Positions 15,757 to 24,300 of a DNA stretch of 64,000 bases are shown in pieces (position 1 is the first letter of the stretch; each line of letters opens with the position of its first letter). The position numbers and the translations under genes were made by a program. The stretch spans positions 1 through 64,000 of the forward strand of contig JAIQFC010000025.1 in NCBI GenBank assembly GCA_020073465.1. The letters are read 5' to 3'. Under the pieces are notes generated by a model, which was given only the letters and a program-made list of their open reading frames with translations, was not told where the DNA came from and did no database searches. The DNA is from Terriglobia bacterium. GTDB taxonomy: Bacteria > Acidobacteriota > Terriglobia > Terriglobales > Acidobacteriaceae.

Positions 15757-17085
15757 CTAGCGCAGGATCGGGAGGCAAAGACAGGGGCGGATGGCGAAGT
15801 CGAGAGCGGACATTTGCTCGAGCGCGGGATGCAGGAGCGAGTCGCGGCAAGGCTCGAGAGTAATCACAAACGGGAGCGTAGCCTTGTCGAATCCGGGCTT
15901 CTGCAGCACGGCGTCGATGTTCAAGTGATGAGTGGCGAGAATCCCAGCCAGCTTGGCTACGATGCCGGGCTGGTCGCGCACAAAGAAACGCAGGTACCAG
16001 GGCGTTTCGAAATCACTGCTGGTCGCCGGGGTAGAGACGTAGCGAGCTACGTCTCTACGGCTGGCATTCGATCGCGCTGCCAGATTCTCCGCCACAAATT
16101 TCACATCTGAGACCACGGCGACCGCCGTCGGATCTCCTCCAGCGCCTGCACCGAGAAACGCGATGTCGCCACCATATTGGCCTGAAGTTACCACCAGATT
16201 CTGATTGGCCTGGACCCGGCCAAATGGCGACGATATTGGAACCAGGCTCGGGCCCACCTCGGCGAAGAGCGTCGTCCCCTTCAAATCGGCGCGCGAAATC
16301 TGGCGGACCGTGCAGCCGAGTTCCGCTGCGTAGTCAAAGTCGACTGCATCGACGGCCCGGATGGTGCGTGCGCGAATGGTCTCAGGCGCGACCCGCGTTT
16401 GAAGCCCCGCGAGCGCCAGAATTGCCAGCTTCGCGCGGGCATCGCCGCCGTCGAGATCCTCGGAGGCATCCGCTTCGGCGTAGCCGCGAGCCTGCGCCTC
16501 CTCCAGCGCTTCGCTGAAAGGAATCCGGGCGTTTTCTATTCGGCTCAAAATGTAGTTACACGTGCCATTCAGAATGCCGGCGATTCCGTGCAACCGGTCT
16601 CCGCAGAGTCCCGTGCGCAGCGCCGGGAGGACGGGAACTCCTCCGGCCACCGACGCGCCGAACTCGAGCTGGCATCCGAGAGAATTCGCGAGCTGCAGAA
16701 GGTCGGGGCCATGGTGCGCGATCAGCTGTTTGTTGGCGGTAACGACCGACTTTCCCGCCTGCAGTGCTCCGCGAACCATCTGTTCGGCCGGGCTGAGACC
16801 ACCGATGAGCTCAATAACAATGTCGGCGTCGGAACTCAGCACTGTCTGGAAATCTTCCGTCCACACAACATCGGCGGGGACCCAGGGCTGTTTCTTGCGC
16901 TCGATGTTGCGATTGCAGATGTGGGTGAGACGGAGAGAGCGGTCAGTGCCTTCACACAGGATTTTGGCGACGGCGCGGCCGACCGTCCCGAAGCCGACCA
17001 AGGCTACGCGGCAGGCGGCATCACGCTTCTGGGAGGATTGTGCGGCGGGCGCGTCCTCTACGGGATTTGAGGATATCTTTGCCAA
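15757..17085 (-). CDS. hom: homoserine dehydrogenase
   Basis: 442 aa. Reduces aspartate semialdehyde to homoserine with NAD(P)H, on the path to threonine and methionine. The N-terminal Rossmann motif is VALVGFGTVGRAVAKIL (about residues 28-44). The catalytic domain has VTANKQLIAHHG and GTCNYILSRIE, and a C-terminal ACT domain covers about 350-430 (RDQPGIVAKLAGILATHHLNID). The start is a TTG at 17085; no in-frame ATG precedes the Rossmann motif. Oddity: a perfect 28-bp palindrome at 16031-16058 lies in frame in the linker between the catalytic and ACT domains. Confidence 0.95.
   Translation of the reverse strand: MAKISSNPVEDAPAAQSSQKRDAACRVALVGFGTVGRAVAKILCEGTDRSLRLTHICNRNIERKKQPWVPADVVWTEDFQTVLSSDADIVIELIGGLSPAEQMVRGALQAGKSVVTANKQLIAHHGPDLLQLANSLGCQLEFGASVAGGVPVLPALRTGLCGDRLHGIAGILNGTCNYILSRIENARIPFSEALEEAQARGYAEADASEDLDGGDARAKLAILALAGLQTRVAPETIRARTIRAVDAVDFDYAAELGCTVRQISRADLKGTTLFAEVGPSLVPISSPFGRVQANQNLVVTSGQYGGDIAFLGAGAGGDPTAVAVVSDVKFVAENLAARSNASRRDVARYVSTPATSSDFETPWYLRFFVRDQPGIVAKLAGILATHHLNIDAVLQKPGFDKATLPFVITLEPCRDSLLHPALEQMSALDFAIRPCLCLPILR
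16031..16058. repeat. perfect 28-bp palindrome inside hom
   Basis: GTAGAGACGTAGC and its exact complement are separated by 2 bases. Read in the hom frame it encodes part of RRDVARYVST, in the linker before the ACT domain. Confidence 0.9.
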
Positions 17086-17380
17086 AGCTAAATCTCAGGA
17101 AAATGAGCTAGTGTTCATCATACGTGCGACACGTGCTTCTCGTGAACAGCAAAGCGCCAAGATCGAGATGCTGCCGGCAAACGTCTCTACGAAACGGGGA
17201 ATCGTGCATAGCGGGCGGCTCGACGCGCCGATACAGCATCAAAGTTGGTAATATAGTGCGTTCCTGCTGCCAGCGGAGTCGCTGCTGCGGCGGAAGAATC
17301 GCGGACATGCTCTTTCGCCAGCGCCTCTCGATGCCGAGCGCTATGGTCCGCAGCCACGCCCGGTAGCGGGAGGAGAATGA
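17086..17380. other. divergent intergenic region hom / outer-membrane protein
   Basis: Holds the upstream regions of two divergent genes. No coding frame or clear operator is recognised. Confidence 0.4.
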
Positions 17381-18112
17381 ATGATTCGAAAGTTCGCGGC
17401 CATTCTTGGATTACTGCTGCTCGTCCGAGTAGCAACCCACGCGCAGGATGCGCCAGCCGGGCAACAGCCCGCGGCCCCGGCCCAGGAGAATCCCGAGGAC
17501 GAATCCACCTCCCGCAGGAAACCGCGTCCGCATGAGTACCGCAACTGGACCTTCAATGTCGGCGGCGGCGCCAACCTTCCCGCCGGCACGACCCAGACTT
17601 TCGTAAAGGGCGGCGGCGGTGTGGCAGGCGCCGGGGTCGCACGCAATTTCAGCAAGTACTTTGGATTCCGCCTGGACTTTCTGTGGGCTGATCTCCCGCT
17701 GCGCACCTCGGCGCTGCAGTTGGCGCAGGCCCCGGGGGCAAGTAATCACGCCTACAGCTTGATGCTGGATCCGATCTTCAACATTCCGGTGACCAAGAAA
17801 TACTCTGGATACTTTGTGATTGGACCCGGCTTCTACCATCGCTCAGGGAAACTGGACTCATCGACCTTTGTTCCCGGCTCTGCCTGCAACGCGTTCTACA
17901 CGTGGTGGGGGAACTGCTTCAATGGAAGCCTGCCGCTCAACGGGAAGTTTCTGAATGAGAGCCAGAATGAGATCGGGATCAACTTTGGCGGCGGCGTTGC
18001 CCGCAAGGTGCGAGGCAATCTCGAAATCTACGGCGAAGTCCGCTACCTGCACGGCAAGCACAACAACATCACCACTGACCTGCGGCCGGTTACGATTGGA
18101 ATTCGCTGGTGA
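17381..18112 (+). CDS. outer-membrane beta-barrel protein
   Basis: 243 aa. A signal peptide covers about residues 1-22 (FAAILGLLLLVRVATHAQ). A Pro/Ala/Gln-rich linker follows (about 23-50), then alternating beta-strands of an OmpA/OmpW-size eight-stranded barrel (NWTFNVGGGANLPAG, GVARNFSKYFGFRLDFLW, GYFVIGPGFYHRSG, VRGNLEIYGEVRYLHG), ending in a C-terminal strand with terminal aromatic (TIGIRW). The start ATG is preceded by GGGAGGAGAATGA, a strong ribosome site. The role is unknown: porin-like or structural. It converges with the pqq operon. Confidence 0.8.
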   Translation: MIRKFAAILGLLLLVRVATHAQDAPAGQQPAAPAQENPEDESTSRRKPRPHEYRNWTFNVGGGANLPAGTTQTFVKGGGGVAGAGVARNFSKYFGFRLDFLWADLPLRTSALQLAQAPGASNHAYSLMLDPIFNIPVTKKYSGYFVIGPGFYHRSGKLDSSTFVPGSACNAFYTWWGNCFNGSLPLNGKFLNESQNEIGINFGGGVARKVRGNLEIYGEVRYLHGKHNNITTDLRPVTIGIRW

Positions 18113-18124
18113 GGCTTCCCGACC

Positions 18125-19258
18125 TTAGTCGGGATTCGTGCGGTAGTTCCACAGCGCTGCCGTTTGCTGCTGGAGTTGAACAAAGGACGAGGCAGTCGCA
18201 GGTTTAGCGGCCGCTGCGTCAGAGTTCGCTTCCAGCACGGCGGCTTCAATCACGTGATGCTTGGGCGCAAGCGAGCAGGTGGGGTCGGTAGCTGCCGGAT
18301 CTCCCGTCAGCAGCAGAGCCTGGCAGCGGCAACCTCCGAAATCTTCGCTGCGCCGATCACAGCTGCGGCAGGGGTCGGGCATCCAGTCTTCGCCTCGAAA
18401 ACGCCGGAATGATGGAGATTCCCGCCAGATCCATTCCAGAGTCCGTTCGCGGACATTTTCGAATTCGAGTCCCGGAATGATTTCTGCCGCGTGGCAGGGA
18501 AGCACTCGTCCCGCAGGATTGATCAGCATCAACCTGCGGCCCCATCCGCCCATGCATGCCTTGGGATACTTGGCGTAGTAGTCAGGCACGACTGAATCGA
18601 TGCGGATTCGTCCGGCTAGTCTTCTTTCAGCGCCAGCGACAATCTCCACAGCTTTTTCCAGCTGCGCGCGGGTGGGCATCAATGCGGCGCGGTTCATTAA
18701 AGCCCAGCCGTAGTACTGGGTATGGGCGATCTCGACCCGCTCAGGGTTCATCTGCTCGATGAAGGCGATCATTTCTTCCAGATGGTCGAGGTTCTGGCGA
18801 TGCACCACCAGATTCACGGTGAACGCAATCTTGTGTTGGCGGATGGCACGCGATAGTTCGATCTTGTGTGCGTGCGCCTTGGCCCCGGCGATCCAGTTGG
18901 CGGAGTCTTCGCGGGAATCCTGAAAGCTGACTTGAATGTGGTCGAGCCCGGCGTCGACCAGAGTCTTCAGGCGCGGCTCAGAGAGGCCGATGCCGGAAGT
19001 GATCAGATTGGTATAGAGCCCAGAGGCGCGGGCCGCGGCAATCAATTCGGTGAGGTCGGTGCGGGCTAAAGGTTCTCCGCCGGTGAAGTGGGCATGCAGC
19101 ATGCCGAGTTTTCCGGCCTGCTGAAAGATGCTTCGCCACTCGTCGGTAGAGAGTTCTGATTGCGTTCCCGCCAACTGCACGGGATTCGAGCAATAGACGC
19201 AGTGCAGCGGGCAGCGGTGCGTGACTTCGGCGATGAGTGCGAGAGGATTAGGAACCAT
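18125..19258 (-). CDS. pqqE: PqqE, radical SAM enzyme of PQQ biosynthesis
   Basis: 377 aa. Crosslinks Glu and Tyr of the precursor peptide PqqA, the first step to the redox cofactor pyrroloquinoline quinone. The radical SAM Fe-S motif CPLHCVYC places Cys at 16, 20 and 23. A C-terminal SPASM domain (CRSCDRRSEDFGGCRCQA, and Cys in DPTCSLAPKHH) holds the auxiliary clusters. Upstream, pqqD is separated by 168 bases of small hairpins, wider than the other pqq spacings, so pqqE may be read less tightly with the rest. It is cytosolic and works with PqqD bound to PqqA. The C-terminus ends close to the convergent barrel gene. Confidence 0.94.
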   Translation of the reverse strand: MVPNPLALIAEVTHRCPLHCVYCSNPVQLAGTQSELSTDEWRSIFQQAGKLGMLHAHFTGGEPLARTDLTELIAAARASGLYTNLITSGIGLSEPRLKTLVDAGLDHIQVSFQDSREDSANWIAGAKAHAHKIELSRAIRQHKIAFTVNLVVHRQNLDHLEEMIAFIEQMNPERVEIAHTQYYGWALMNRAALMPTRAQLEKAVEIVAGAERRLAGRIRIDSVVPDYYAKYPKACMGGWGRRLMLINPAGRVLPCHAAEIIPGLEFENVRERTLEWIWRESPSFRRFRGEDWMPDPCRSCDRRSEDFGGCRCQALLLTGDPAATDPTCSLAPKHHVIEAAVLEANSDAAAAKPATASSFVQLQQQTAALWNYRTNPD

Positions 19259-19359
19259 GCAACAATCGGTGCCCCAGAAAGTGGCCCAGAGCCTAAGAGT
19301 ACTTCGGAGAGCAATCTTAGGGGCTAAATTGTGTGCGTGAGACCTTGTGCCGTCCCTAC

Positions 19360-19430
19360 GGGACTGGCTCTTCGTCCCACCGGACCCAGGGCTTACGCCC
19401 TGGGCTAATGAATGTCGCCCTTCGGGCTAG
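19360..19430. repeat. cluster of small hairpins between pqqD and pqqE
   Basis: CCAGGGCTTACGCCCTGG, GCCCTTCGGGC and GTCCCTACGGGAC are three short self-complementary units. They may attenuate or separate pqqE expression from pqqBCD. Confidence 0.55.
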
Positions 19431-19702
19431 TAATCTACGATCCGCCTCTTCTGCAGTTGCTCGAGGAACGTGCTGATATCGTCGCGAATCTTGGCGGGAT
19501 CGGCCGCGCTGAACTCTTTCTGTAGATTCGCGATGATCTCGCCGAACGTGCGCTGGCCATCGCAGCGCTCGAGCACCTCCCGTCCCGTTCCCTGAAGTTT
19601 GATTGCACCTTCGGGAAAAAGAATGACGCGGTCTTCTTCCGTGCCACCCCAGCGGCAGCCGGCAGCCAGGCGCGGCTGGCTGGAATCCTGCGGGGGCGCC
19701 AC
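19427..19702 (-). CDS. pqqD: PqqD, PqqA-binding chaperone of PQQ biosynthesis
   Basis: 91 aa. Small RiPP-recognition protein that binds the PqqA leader and presents it to PqqE. The core matches the family: EDRVILFPEGAIKLQGTGREVLERCDGQRTFGEII then ADPAKIRDDISTFLEQLQKRRIV. It starts with GTG at 19702, two bases after the pqqC stop, so it is translationally coupled. The first 20 residues form a longer, Pro/Gly-rich extension than in most PqqD. As the archetypal RiPP recognition element it implies a precursor peptide, yet none is seen nearby. Confidence 0.93.
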   Translation of the reverse strand: MAPPQDSSQPRLAAGCRWGGTEEDRVILFPEGAIKLQGTGREVLERCDGQRTFGEIIANLQKEFSAADPAKIRDDISTFLEQLQKRRIVDY

Positions 19703-19704
19703 GC

Positions 19705-20454
19705 CTACGCTCCCTCTTCATTCATGCGAAACGCGCCCGGCGGCGGCCAGCCCGGCTGCACATACGCAAAGTAGAGCGCGTCGAGCTGGGCCCAGAGGAT
19801 GTCGCACTTGTCGCGCAGTGCCTGGATGGAAAGTTCCTGCTCAGGCCGCGTCTTCGCATTTTCGTACACGAAATTCACGGCAAACTTTGCGTCCTCGGGC
19901 GCCTGCGTCAGCCGGGCCTCAAAGTAATCCAACCCGCCCGAAAGCCACGGATAATGCTGGCGCAGCTTTTCCATGCGCAGTGAGATCAGGTCGCGGGAGA
20001 ACAATTCCGTCAGCGAAGAGGCGACCGCTTCCAGCAAACTCCGGCTGCGCACGATGTTCAGATATTCATTCACCGCGAAGCGCGTTGCCGGAAGAATGCC
20101 TTCGCCGCTGCGAACTTTGTCCACGCGGAGTCCCGTGGCTTCGGCGAGTTTCAGCCAGCGTTTGATCCCGCCTTCGCTGGTCGCGTCGCCATCGTGATCG
20201 ACTACGCGCTTGCGCCAGGCACGGCGGAACACGGGGTCTGGACCGCGGGACAGGATGATCGAGTCCTTGATCGGAATCATGCTCTGGTAGTAGTAGCGGT
20301 TCAGAGCCCAGGCCTGCAGCTGGCCGCGGCTGAGGCGGCCCTCATGCATCATCAAGTGGAACGGGTGCTGGTGGTGGTAGCGCTCCTCGCCGACGGCGCG
20401 AAATTGCGCGCGGAGTTCATCCAGAGTAAGCAGCCGGGTATCCTCAGCGCTCAT
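19705..20454 (-). CDS. pqqC: PqqC, pyrroloquinoline-quinone synthase
   Basis: 249 aa. Cofactorless oxidase that closes the ring and performs the last oxidation giving PQQ. YHHQHPFHLMMHEGRLSRGQLQAWALNRYYYQ and IPIKDSIILSR match the conserved helical core with its active-site His, Tyr and Lys residues, and RVVDHDG continues the pattern. ATG 20454 (MSAEDTRLL) is chosen over a start at 20499, since it gives a 5-base gap to pqqB and the usual length. It sits in the tight order pqqB-C-D. Confidence 0.95.
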   Translation of the reverse strand: MSAEDTRLLTLDELRAQFRAVGEERYHHQHPFHLMMHEGRLSRGQLQAWALNRYYYQSMIPIKDSIILSRGPDPVFRRAWRKRVVDHDGDATSEGGIKRWLKLAEATGLRVDKVRSGEGILPATRFAVNEYLNIVRSRSLLEAVASSLTELFSRDLISLRMEKLRQHYPWLSGGLDYFEARLTQAPEDAKFAVNFVYENAKTRPEQELSIQALRDKCDILWAQLDALYFAYVQPGWPPPGAFRMNEEGA

Positions 20455-20459
20455 GGCGT

Positions 20460-21398
20460 CTACAGGTCGAACTGCCATCCGTCCTCCGCGATTTCCCATC
20501 CTGCCTCGCGGACTTGCCGATACTCCGGTCCAGCTTCGTTCAGCATGGGATTCGTGTTGTTGATGTGCAAATAGATTTTACGTGGGCGGCGCAGTCCCGC
20601 CAACCGGCTCAGGCTGCCTTTCGCGGATGAGACCGGGACGTGTCCCATCTGTCGCGCGGTTTGTACGGTAGGTCCGCGGCCCTGGGTGCGGATGAGTTCG
20701 TCATCGCTCCAGAAAGTGCCGTCGAATAGAAGCACATCCGAGGAATCGAGTTCTTTGAGCAATGCGTCATCGATTTGTGGGACGGCGGGCATGTAGGCGA
20801 GCCGCTTGCCCGAGGGAGAGTCGATGACTATGCCCAGAGACGCTTCGCCGGGAACGAGAGCTGATTGTCGCTTTGTGGAAACGTAGGCAGGGTAATGTGT
20901 CGCCAGCGACAGAGCGCGGCAGCGCAAGCCGGAGTCCTCGCCAGCACGGCCGCACAACGGGAATGAGGCTCCGGGCGCGAAATCGGCCCACGACACCTGA
21001 TTAGCAACGCGGTGCAGCATGCCGAACATGGAGTTGTCTTCGGTAAGAATGCGGTGGATCGATGCTGTGGCGTTCACACGCAGCGGTTGAAGTTCGCGCA
21101 GCAGCAACAAGCCGAGGACATGATCGAGATCGCCATTGGCGAGGACAGCGCCGGCGATCGGCGACTGGCGGACTCCGTCACGAGGCTGAAGCTCCGGCGT
21201 GGCTTCAATCTGCCCGCGCAGGTCGGGAGAAGCCCCGAGCAGAAACCATGATCGTTCCTCCTGGCTGACCGCAACCTGGGCCTGCGTGCGGGCTTTGCCC
21301 TGGAACGCTCCGGCTCGCAGGGCCCGGCAGTTGGGGCAGGCACAATTCCACTGTGGAAATCCTCCACCGGCAGCCGAGCCGAGAATCTTCACGCGCAT
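20460..21398 (-). CDS. pqqB: PqqB, PQQ biosynthesis metallo-hydrolase-fold protein
   Basis: 312 aa of the metallo-beta-lactamase fold, thought to hydroxylate the Tyr of the crosslinked Glu-Tyr intermediate or help release PQQ. It shows the family start VKILGSAAGGGFPQWNCACPNCRALR with its zinc-binding CxC-x2-C motif, then AVLANGDLDHVLGLLLLRE, and the C-terminal HINNTNPMLNEAGPEY. It is the first gene of the visible pqq operon; the 347 bases upstream hold only repeats and no pqqA. No PQQ-dependent dehydrogenase is in the window. Confidence 0.95.
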   Translation of the reverse strand: MRVKILGSAAGGGFPQWNCACPNCRALRAGAFQGKARTQAQVAVSQEERSWFLLGASPDLRGQIEATPELQPRDGVRQSPIAGAVLANGDLDHVLGLLLLRELQPLRVNATASIHRILTEDNSMFGMLHRVANQVSWADFAPGASFPLCGRAGEDSGLRCRALSLATHYPAYVSTKRQSALVPGEASLGIVIDSPSGKRLAYMPAVPQIDDALLKELDSSDVLLFDGTFWSDDELIRTQGRGPTVQTARQMGHVPVSSAKGSLSRLAGLRRPRKIYLHINNTNPMLNEAGPEYRQVREAGWEIAEDGWQFDL

Positions 21399-21745
21399 GC
21401 TAGCGAGTTTACAACGGCAGGATGACAGAACTTGCGACCTTTGGGTGGATGCAGTGCAGGAATTGTGAAATCAGGTGCGCGGGGCTTCGAAATTCGAGGC
21501 ACCGGTTATGAGTTTTGCTTGTGTTCGCCTGGTTTCAGGACCATACTGGGGACGGCCCGTCCCCTGCGGGGTTCAGCCCTCCCGCCCTCCCCGATTGTCG
21601 AGTTGATTCTCCAGGTCCAATCCCGCTTGTCATCCTGAGCAACGCGAAGGACCCATGCAGTCTCTCGGCCCCAAGCAGACTACATAGGTCCTTCGCTTTG
21701 CTCAGGATGACAGAAGTTCTGGTGATGACGGCCGAAAACGACGGC
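21399..21745. other. gap upstream of pqqB with a large inverted repeat
   Basis: I searched the minus strand here for a short pqqA ORF with a Glu-x3-Tyr core and found none; only a 12-codon frame without Tyr is present. The main content is the inverted repeat at 21628-21712. Confidence 0.55.
21628..21712. repeat. inverted repeat, 26-nt arms
   Basis: Arms 21628-21653 and 21687-21712 are reverse complements with one mismatch. Each contains CATCCTGAGC and CGAAGGACC, related to the GATCCTTCGC...CTCAGGATGAC repeat family found elsewhere in the window. Confidence 0.85.
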
Positions 21746-22075
21746 TTATCCCTGGCCGGTCGCCGCGGCACAGCGCAGCGGGTCGACGTCCCACAGTTGC
21801 GTGTCGGTCGAAAGACTCTCAATTCCAACTTCACCCTGCATCTCGGTGCCCGGCTTCCCCAGCCACACAACACGAAACTGCGCCTTGGCGCCTTCATACT
21901 GGAGATCGACGACATCACCCGGCTTCAGTTGCGCGTCCACGCCCTGCAAAGTCGCGCCGCGGCCGCTGATCGTGCGCAAGCTGGCGGGCTGCATGAAAGG
22001 GCGCGAGTGAGCGTCCATACCCCAGATTCGTACCGGAAGATCGACAAATACGCGTTGCTGGCGACGGCGATCCAT
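21746..22075 (-). CDS. PilZ-domain protein
   Basis: 109 aa, essentially a single PilZ domain, a beta-barrel that often binds cyclic di-GMP. It begins RRRQQRVFVDLPVRIWG, with the RxxxR-type N-terminal arm, followed by strands such as LKPGDVVDLQYEGAKAQFRVVWLG. The second family motif (D/N-x-S-x-x-G) is only partly matched by LRTISGRGATLQG, so ligand binding is uncertain. It is cytosolic, monocistronic or loosely grouped with the membrane protein upstream. It could be an effector for motility or exopolysaccharide. Confidence 0.82.
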   Translation of the reverse strand: MDRRRQQRVFVDLPVRIWGMDAHSRPFMQPASLRTISGRGATLQGVDAQLKPGDVVDLQYEGAKAQFRVVWLGKPGTEMQGEVGIESLSTDTQLWDVDPLRCAAATGQG

Positions 22076-22197
22076 ACCCAGTAGCCTCGCTTGGTGTGAT
22101 CTTCAAATGGTAGGGGAGCACAGCGAGGAAACACAGGTAACCACCGTCACGGGACTTGAGTACCGAAAGTGCTGTTCCCTTGAGAGCCACTCACCTG

Positions 22198-22848
22198 TCA
22201 CTGAGCCTTGCATGGGGTGGGGGGCGACGATGGTGGAGGTAATCGTTGCGTCGAATTCAACTCGGTGAGCGGAATCTCATACACGCGAAGGTGCACCCAA
22301 GCGAACAGTGCAATCAGAACGACCAGAATGCTCATGACGGAGAAGCCGATGAGCCTGTGCGACGGACTATAACTCGGTTCCTGTATTTCCCTGACGAGAA
22401 AGAATGATTTTATCGGCAGTAGCAGCGCGATCACCATCAACAAGAAAATCAGAACTGACTCCGCCCAAATTCGAGGCGATCCGGGTTGGTAGATTGCGCT
22501 GTAGAGCCACTCTGAGAGTGCTAGGACAATCCTGCCCTTGAGCAGCGGCAATACCAAAAGCGGGAATGCCCAGACCCATACGACGACAAGCATCACAAGC
22601 CAGGTCCAGCGCTCGCGCTTGATGTATCCCGTCCACACAACGATCAGCCCGACGAGAATAATTGCCAGACAAGCAACACCGAGGTCGCTCATGGCTTGGG
22701 CAGCCGCCTGGAAGCCTGCATCGAGCGCCACGAGCGCAACTTTGTCACGTCCGGTCAAGGCATTCGCCAAGCATGCCGGAATGAGGCAAAGCAGCGCGAT
22801 GGTAAAAAGCACGCTCGATATAAAGACTGAATCGGCACGGATTTTCAT
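22198..22848 (-). CDS. integral membrane protein of unknown function
   Basis: 216 aa with about five hydrophobic helices: VFISSVLFTIALLCLIPACL, LGVACLAIILVGLIVVWTGY, LVMLVVVWVWAFPLLVLPLL, VLIFLLMVIALLLPIKSFFL and VMSILVVLIALFAWVHL. No enzymatic motif is visible. The start ATG 22848 has an AGAGGATCGCC ribosome site. The C-terminal tail is short and Pro-rich (LPPPSSPPTPC). I do not recognise the family, and the neighbours give no functional clue. Confidence 0.65.
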   Translation of the reverse strand: MKIRADSVFISSVLFTIALLCLIPACLANALTGRDKVALVALDAGFQAAAQAMSDLGVACLAIILVGLIVVWTGYIKRERWTWLVMLVVVWVWAFPLLVLPLLKGRIVLALSEWLYSAIYQPGSPRIWAESVLIFLLMVIALLLPIKSFFLVREIQEPSYSPSHRLIGFSVMSILVVLIALFAWVHLRVYEIPLTELNSTQRLPPPSSPPTPCKAQ

Positions 22849-22905
22849 GGCGATCCTCTCAGAGAACACGCCCTGCAGCGTATTCGCATTCTTGGATAGA
22901 GAATT

Positions 22906-23139
22906 TCAGTCCAGATCGCCGAGCGAACACGCCCCCGGACCGCGCGGATCTCCGCAAGAACCGCAAGCCCCGGTCGGAGCGGAGGCGCTCGACGAGCCCT
23001 TCGCGGACACGGCAAACACAGAAAGCTGCGGATCGAGCTTGGTGGCGCGGCACTTCGGGCACTCGGCCTTTTCCTTGCCGTAGACGAGGGCTTCGAACTG
23101 GTGATGACATTGCTGGCAGACGTATTCGAATATGGGCAT
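22906..23139 (-). CDS. FmdB-family zinc-ribbon protein
   Basis: 77 aa. The N-terminal zinc ribbon MPIFEYVCQQCHHQFE with KAECPKC (two CxxC pairs) is the FmdB/putative regulatory protein signature. A Ser/Ala linker and a Gly/Cys-rich tail (GACGSCGD) follow. ATG 23139 is the family start; longer upstream frames are spurious. Function is inferred only as a possible regulator or metal-binding adaptor. Divergent from the YheT-like hydrolase, 71 bases away. Confidence 0.85.
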   Translation of the reverse strand: MPIFEYVCQQCHHQFEALVYGKEKAECPKCRATKLDPQLSVFAVSAKGSSSASAPTGACGSCGDPRGPGACSLGDLD

Positions 23140-23210
23140 GATTGACTCCGACTTCACAGAGCAACCTCTATTAGAATCAATCCACGGGAACTTCGCAAAC
23201 CCCGCTTTCC

Positions 23211-24272
23211 TTGGGCGATGAATTGAGCGACAACCTGAAGCAGAATAACGACCCACGACGGGCCGGGAGCCTTGCTGCCGGGTTCTCGCAGTTTCGGCCG
23301 CATCGCTGGTTGCGGGGCGGGCATGTGCAGACGATAGCCAGTTTTCTGCTGCCGCGGCGTGTCCACCTGCCGCCTGGCGAGGAGCGGCTGATCGAAGTTG
23401 CGCCGGGAATCAAGGTTCGTTGCTGGTGTCGCTGGTGGTCCGAGCGGGGGAACGATCGGCGATCGGCGCTGACACTTATCGTTGTGCATGGCCTTGAGGG
23501 ATCGACCGATTCGGAATACATGCTCGGCGTCGCCCGGAACGGGCTCGCTTGCGGAATGAATGTCGTGCTCATGAACCAGCGCAACTGCGGTGGGATGGAC
23601 GAGTACGCGCCGACGCTCTACAACTCGAGTCTGTCGGCAGACGTTGCCGCCGTCGCGCGGCATGTGGTTGAGCACGATGGGGTCTCACGATTTGCGCTGA
23701 TCGGATTTTCCATGGGCGGGAACCTGGTGTTGAAGCTGGCAGGAGAATGGGGAAGCGAAGGCCCGGCGCAATTCCGGGCGGTGGCGGCCGTTTGTCCGGC
23801 GGCGGACCTGGCGCCGTCCGCCGATGCCTTGCACGAGCCTGGCAATCGGCTCTACGAATACTACTTTCTAATACAGCTGTTTCGCCGTTTGCGCCGCAAG
23901 GCGAGACTGTTTCCGCAGACTTTTGATCCATCCCGTTTGCGAGGGATCTCGAGCCTGCGTGAGTTCGATGACAGAATCACCGCGCACTATTGCGGCTTTA
24001 CGGGAGCCGATGACTACTACGCACGAGCTTCGGCGGCAAACGTGATCGACCGGATCGCGGTTCCGGCGGTCATTATTCATGCGGCGAACGATCCCTTCAT
24101 CCGACTGCGCCCCGCAACGCGGCAACGGATCCTGGCGAATCCCAATATCACCTACATCGAAACCGCCGATGGTGGACACTGCGCGTTTCTTGGGCAACCG
24201 AACGGGACCCTGGGGGATGATGGCCGCTGGGCGGAGCGTGAGGTGGTGGAGTTCGTGAGAAGAGTCCAGTAA
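23211..24272 (+). CDS. alpha/beta hydrolase, YheT family
   Basis: About 353 aa. The N-terminal family motif is RWLRGGHVQTI. TLIVVHGLEGSTDSEYM is the oxyanion-loop region, GFSMGGN holds the nucleophile Ser near residue 166, NDPFIRL holds the acid residue and GGHCAFLG the catalytic His. YheT/ABHD1-like hydrolases act on esters of uncertain identity. The start is uncertain: TTG 23211 is used here, and TTG 23223 is an alternative; no ATG fits. It is cytosolic and divergent from the FmdB gene. Confidence 0.85.
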   Translation: MGDELSDNLKQNNDPRRAGSLAAGFSQFRPHRWLRGGHVQTIASFLLPRRVHLPPGEERLIEVAPGIKVRCWCRWWSERGNDRRSALTLIVVHGLEGSTDSEYMLGVARNGLACGMNVVLMNQRNCGGMDEYAPTLYNSSLSADVAAVARHVVEHDGVSRFALIGFSMGGNLVLKLAGEWGSEGPAQFRAVAAVCPAADLAPSADALHEPGNRLYEYYFLIQLFRRLRRKARLFPQTFDPSRLRGISSLREFDDRITAHYCGFTGADDYYARASAANVIDRIAVPAVIIHAANDPFIRLRPATRQRILANPNITYIETADGGHCAFLGQPNGTLGDDGRWAEREVVEFVRRVQ

Positions 24273-24300
24273 TCGCGTGGCTTATGGCGTCGTTCCGCAG

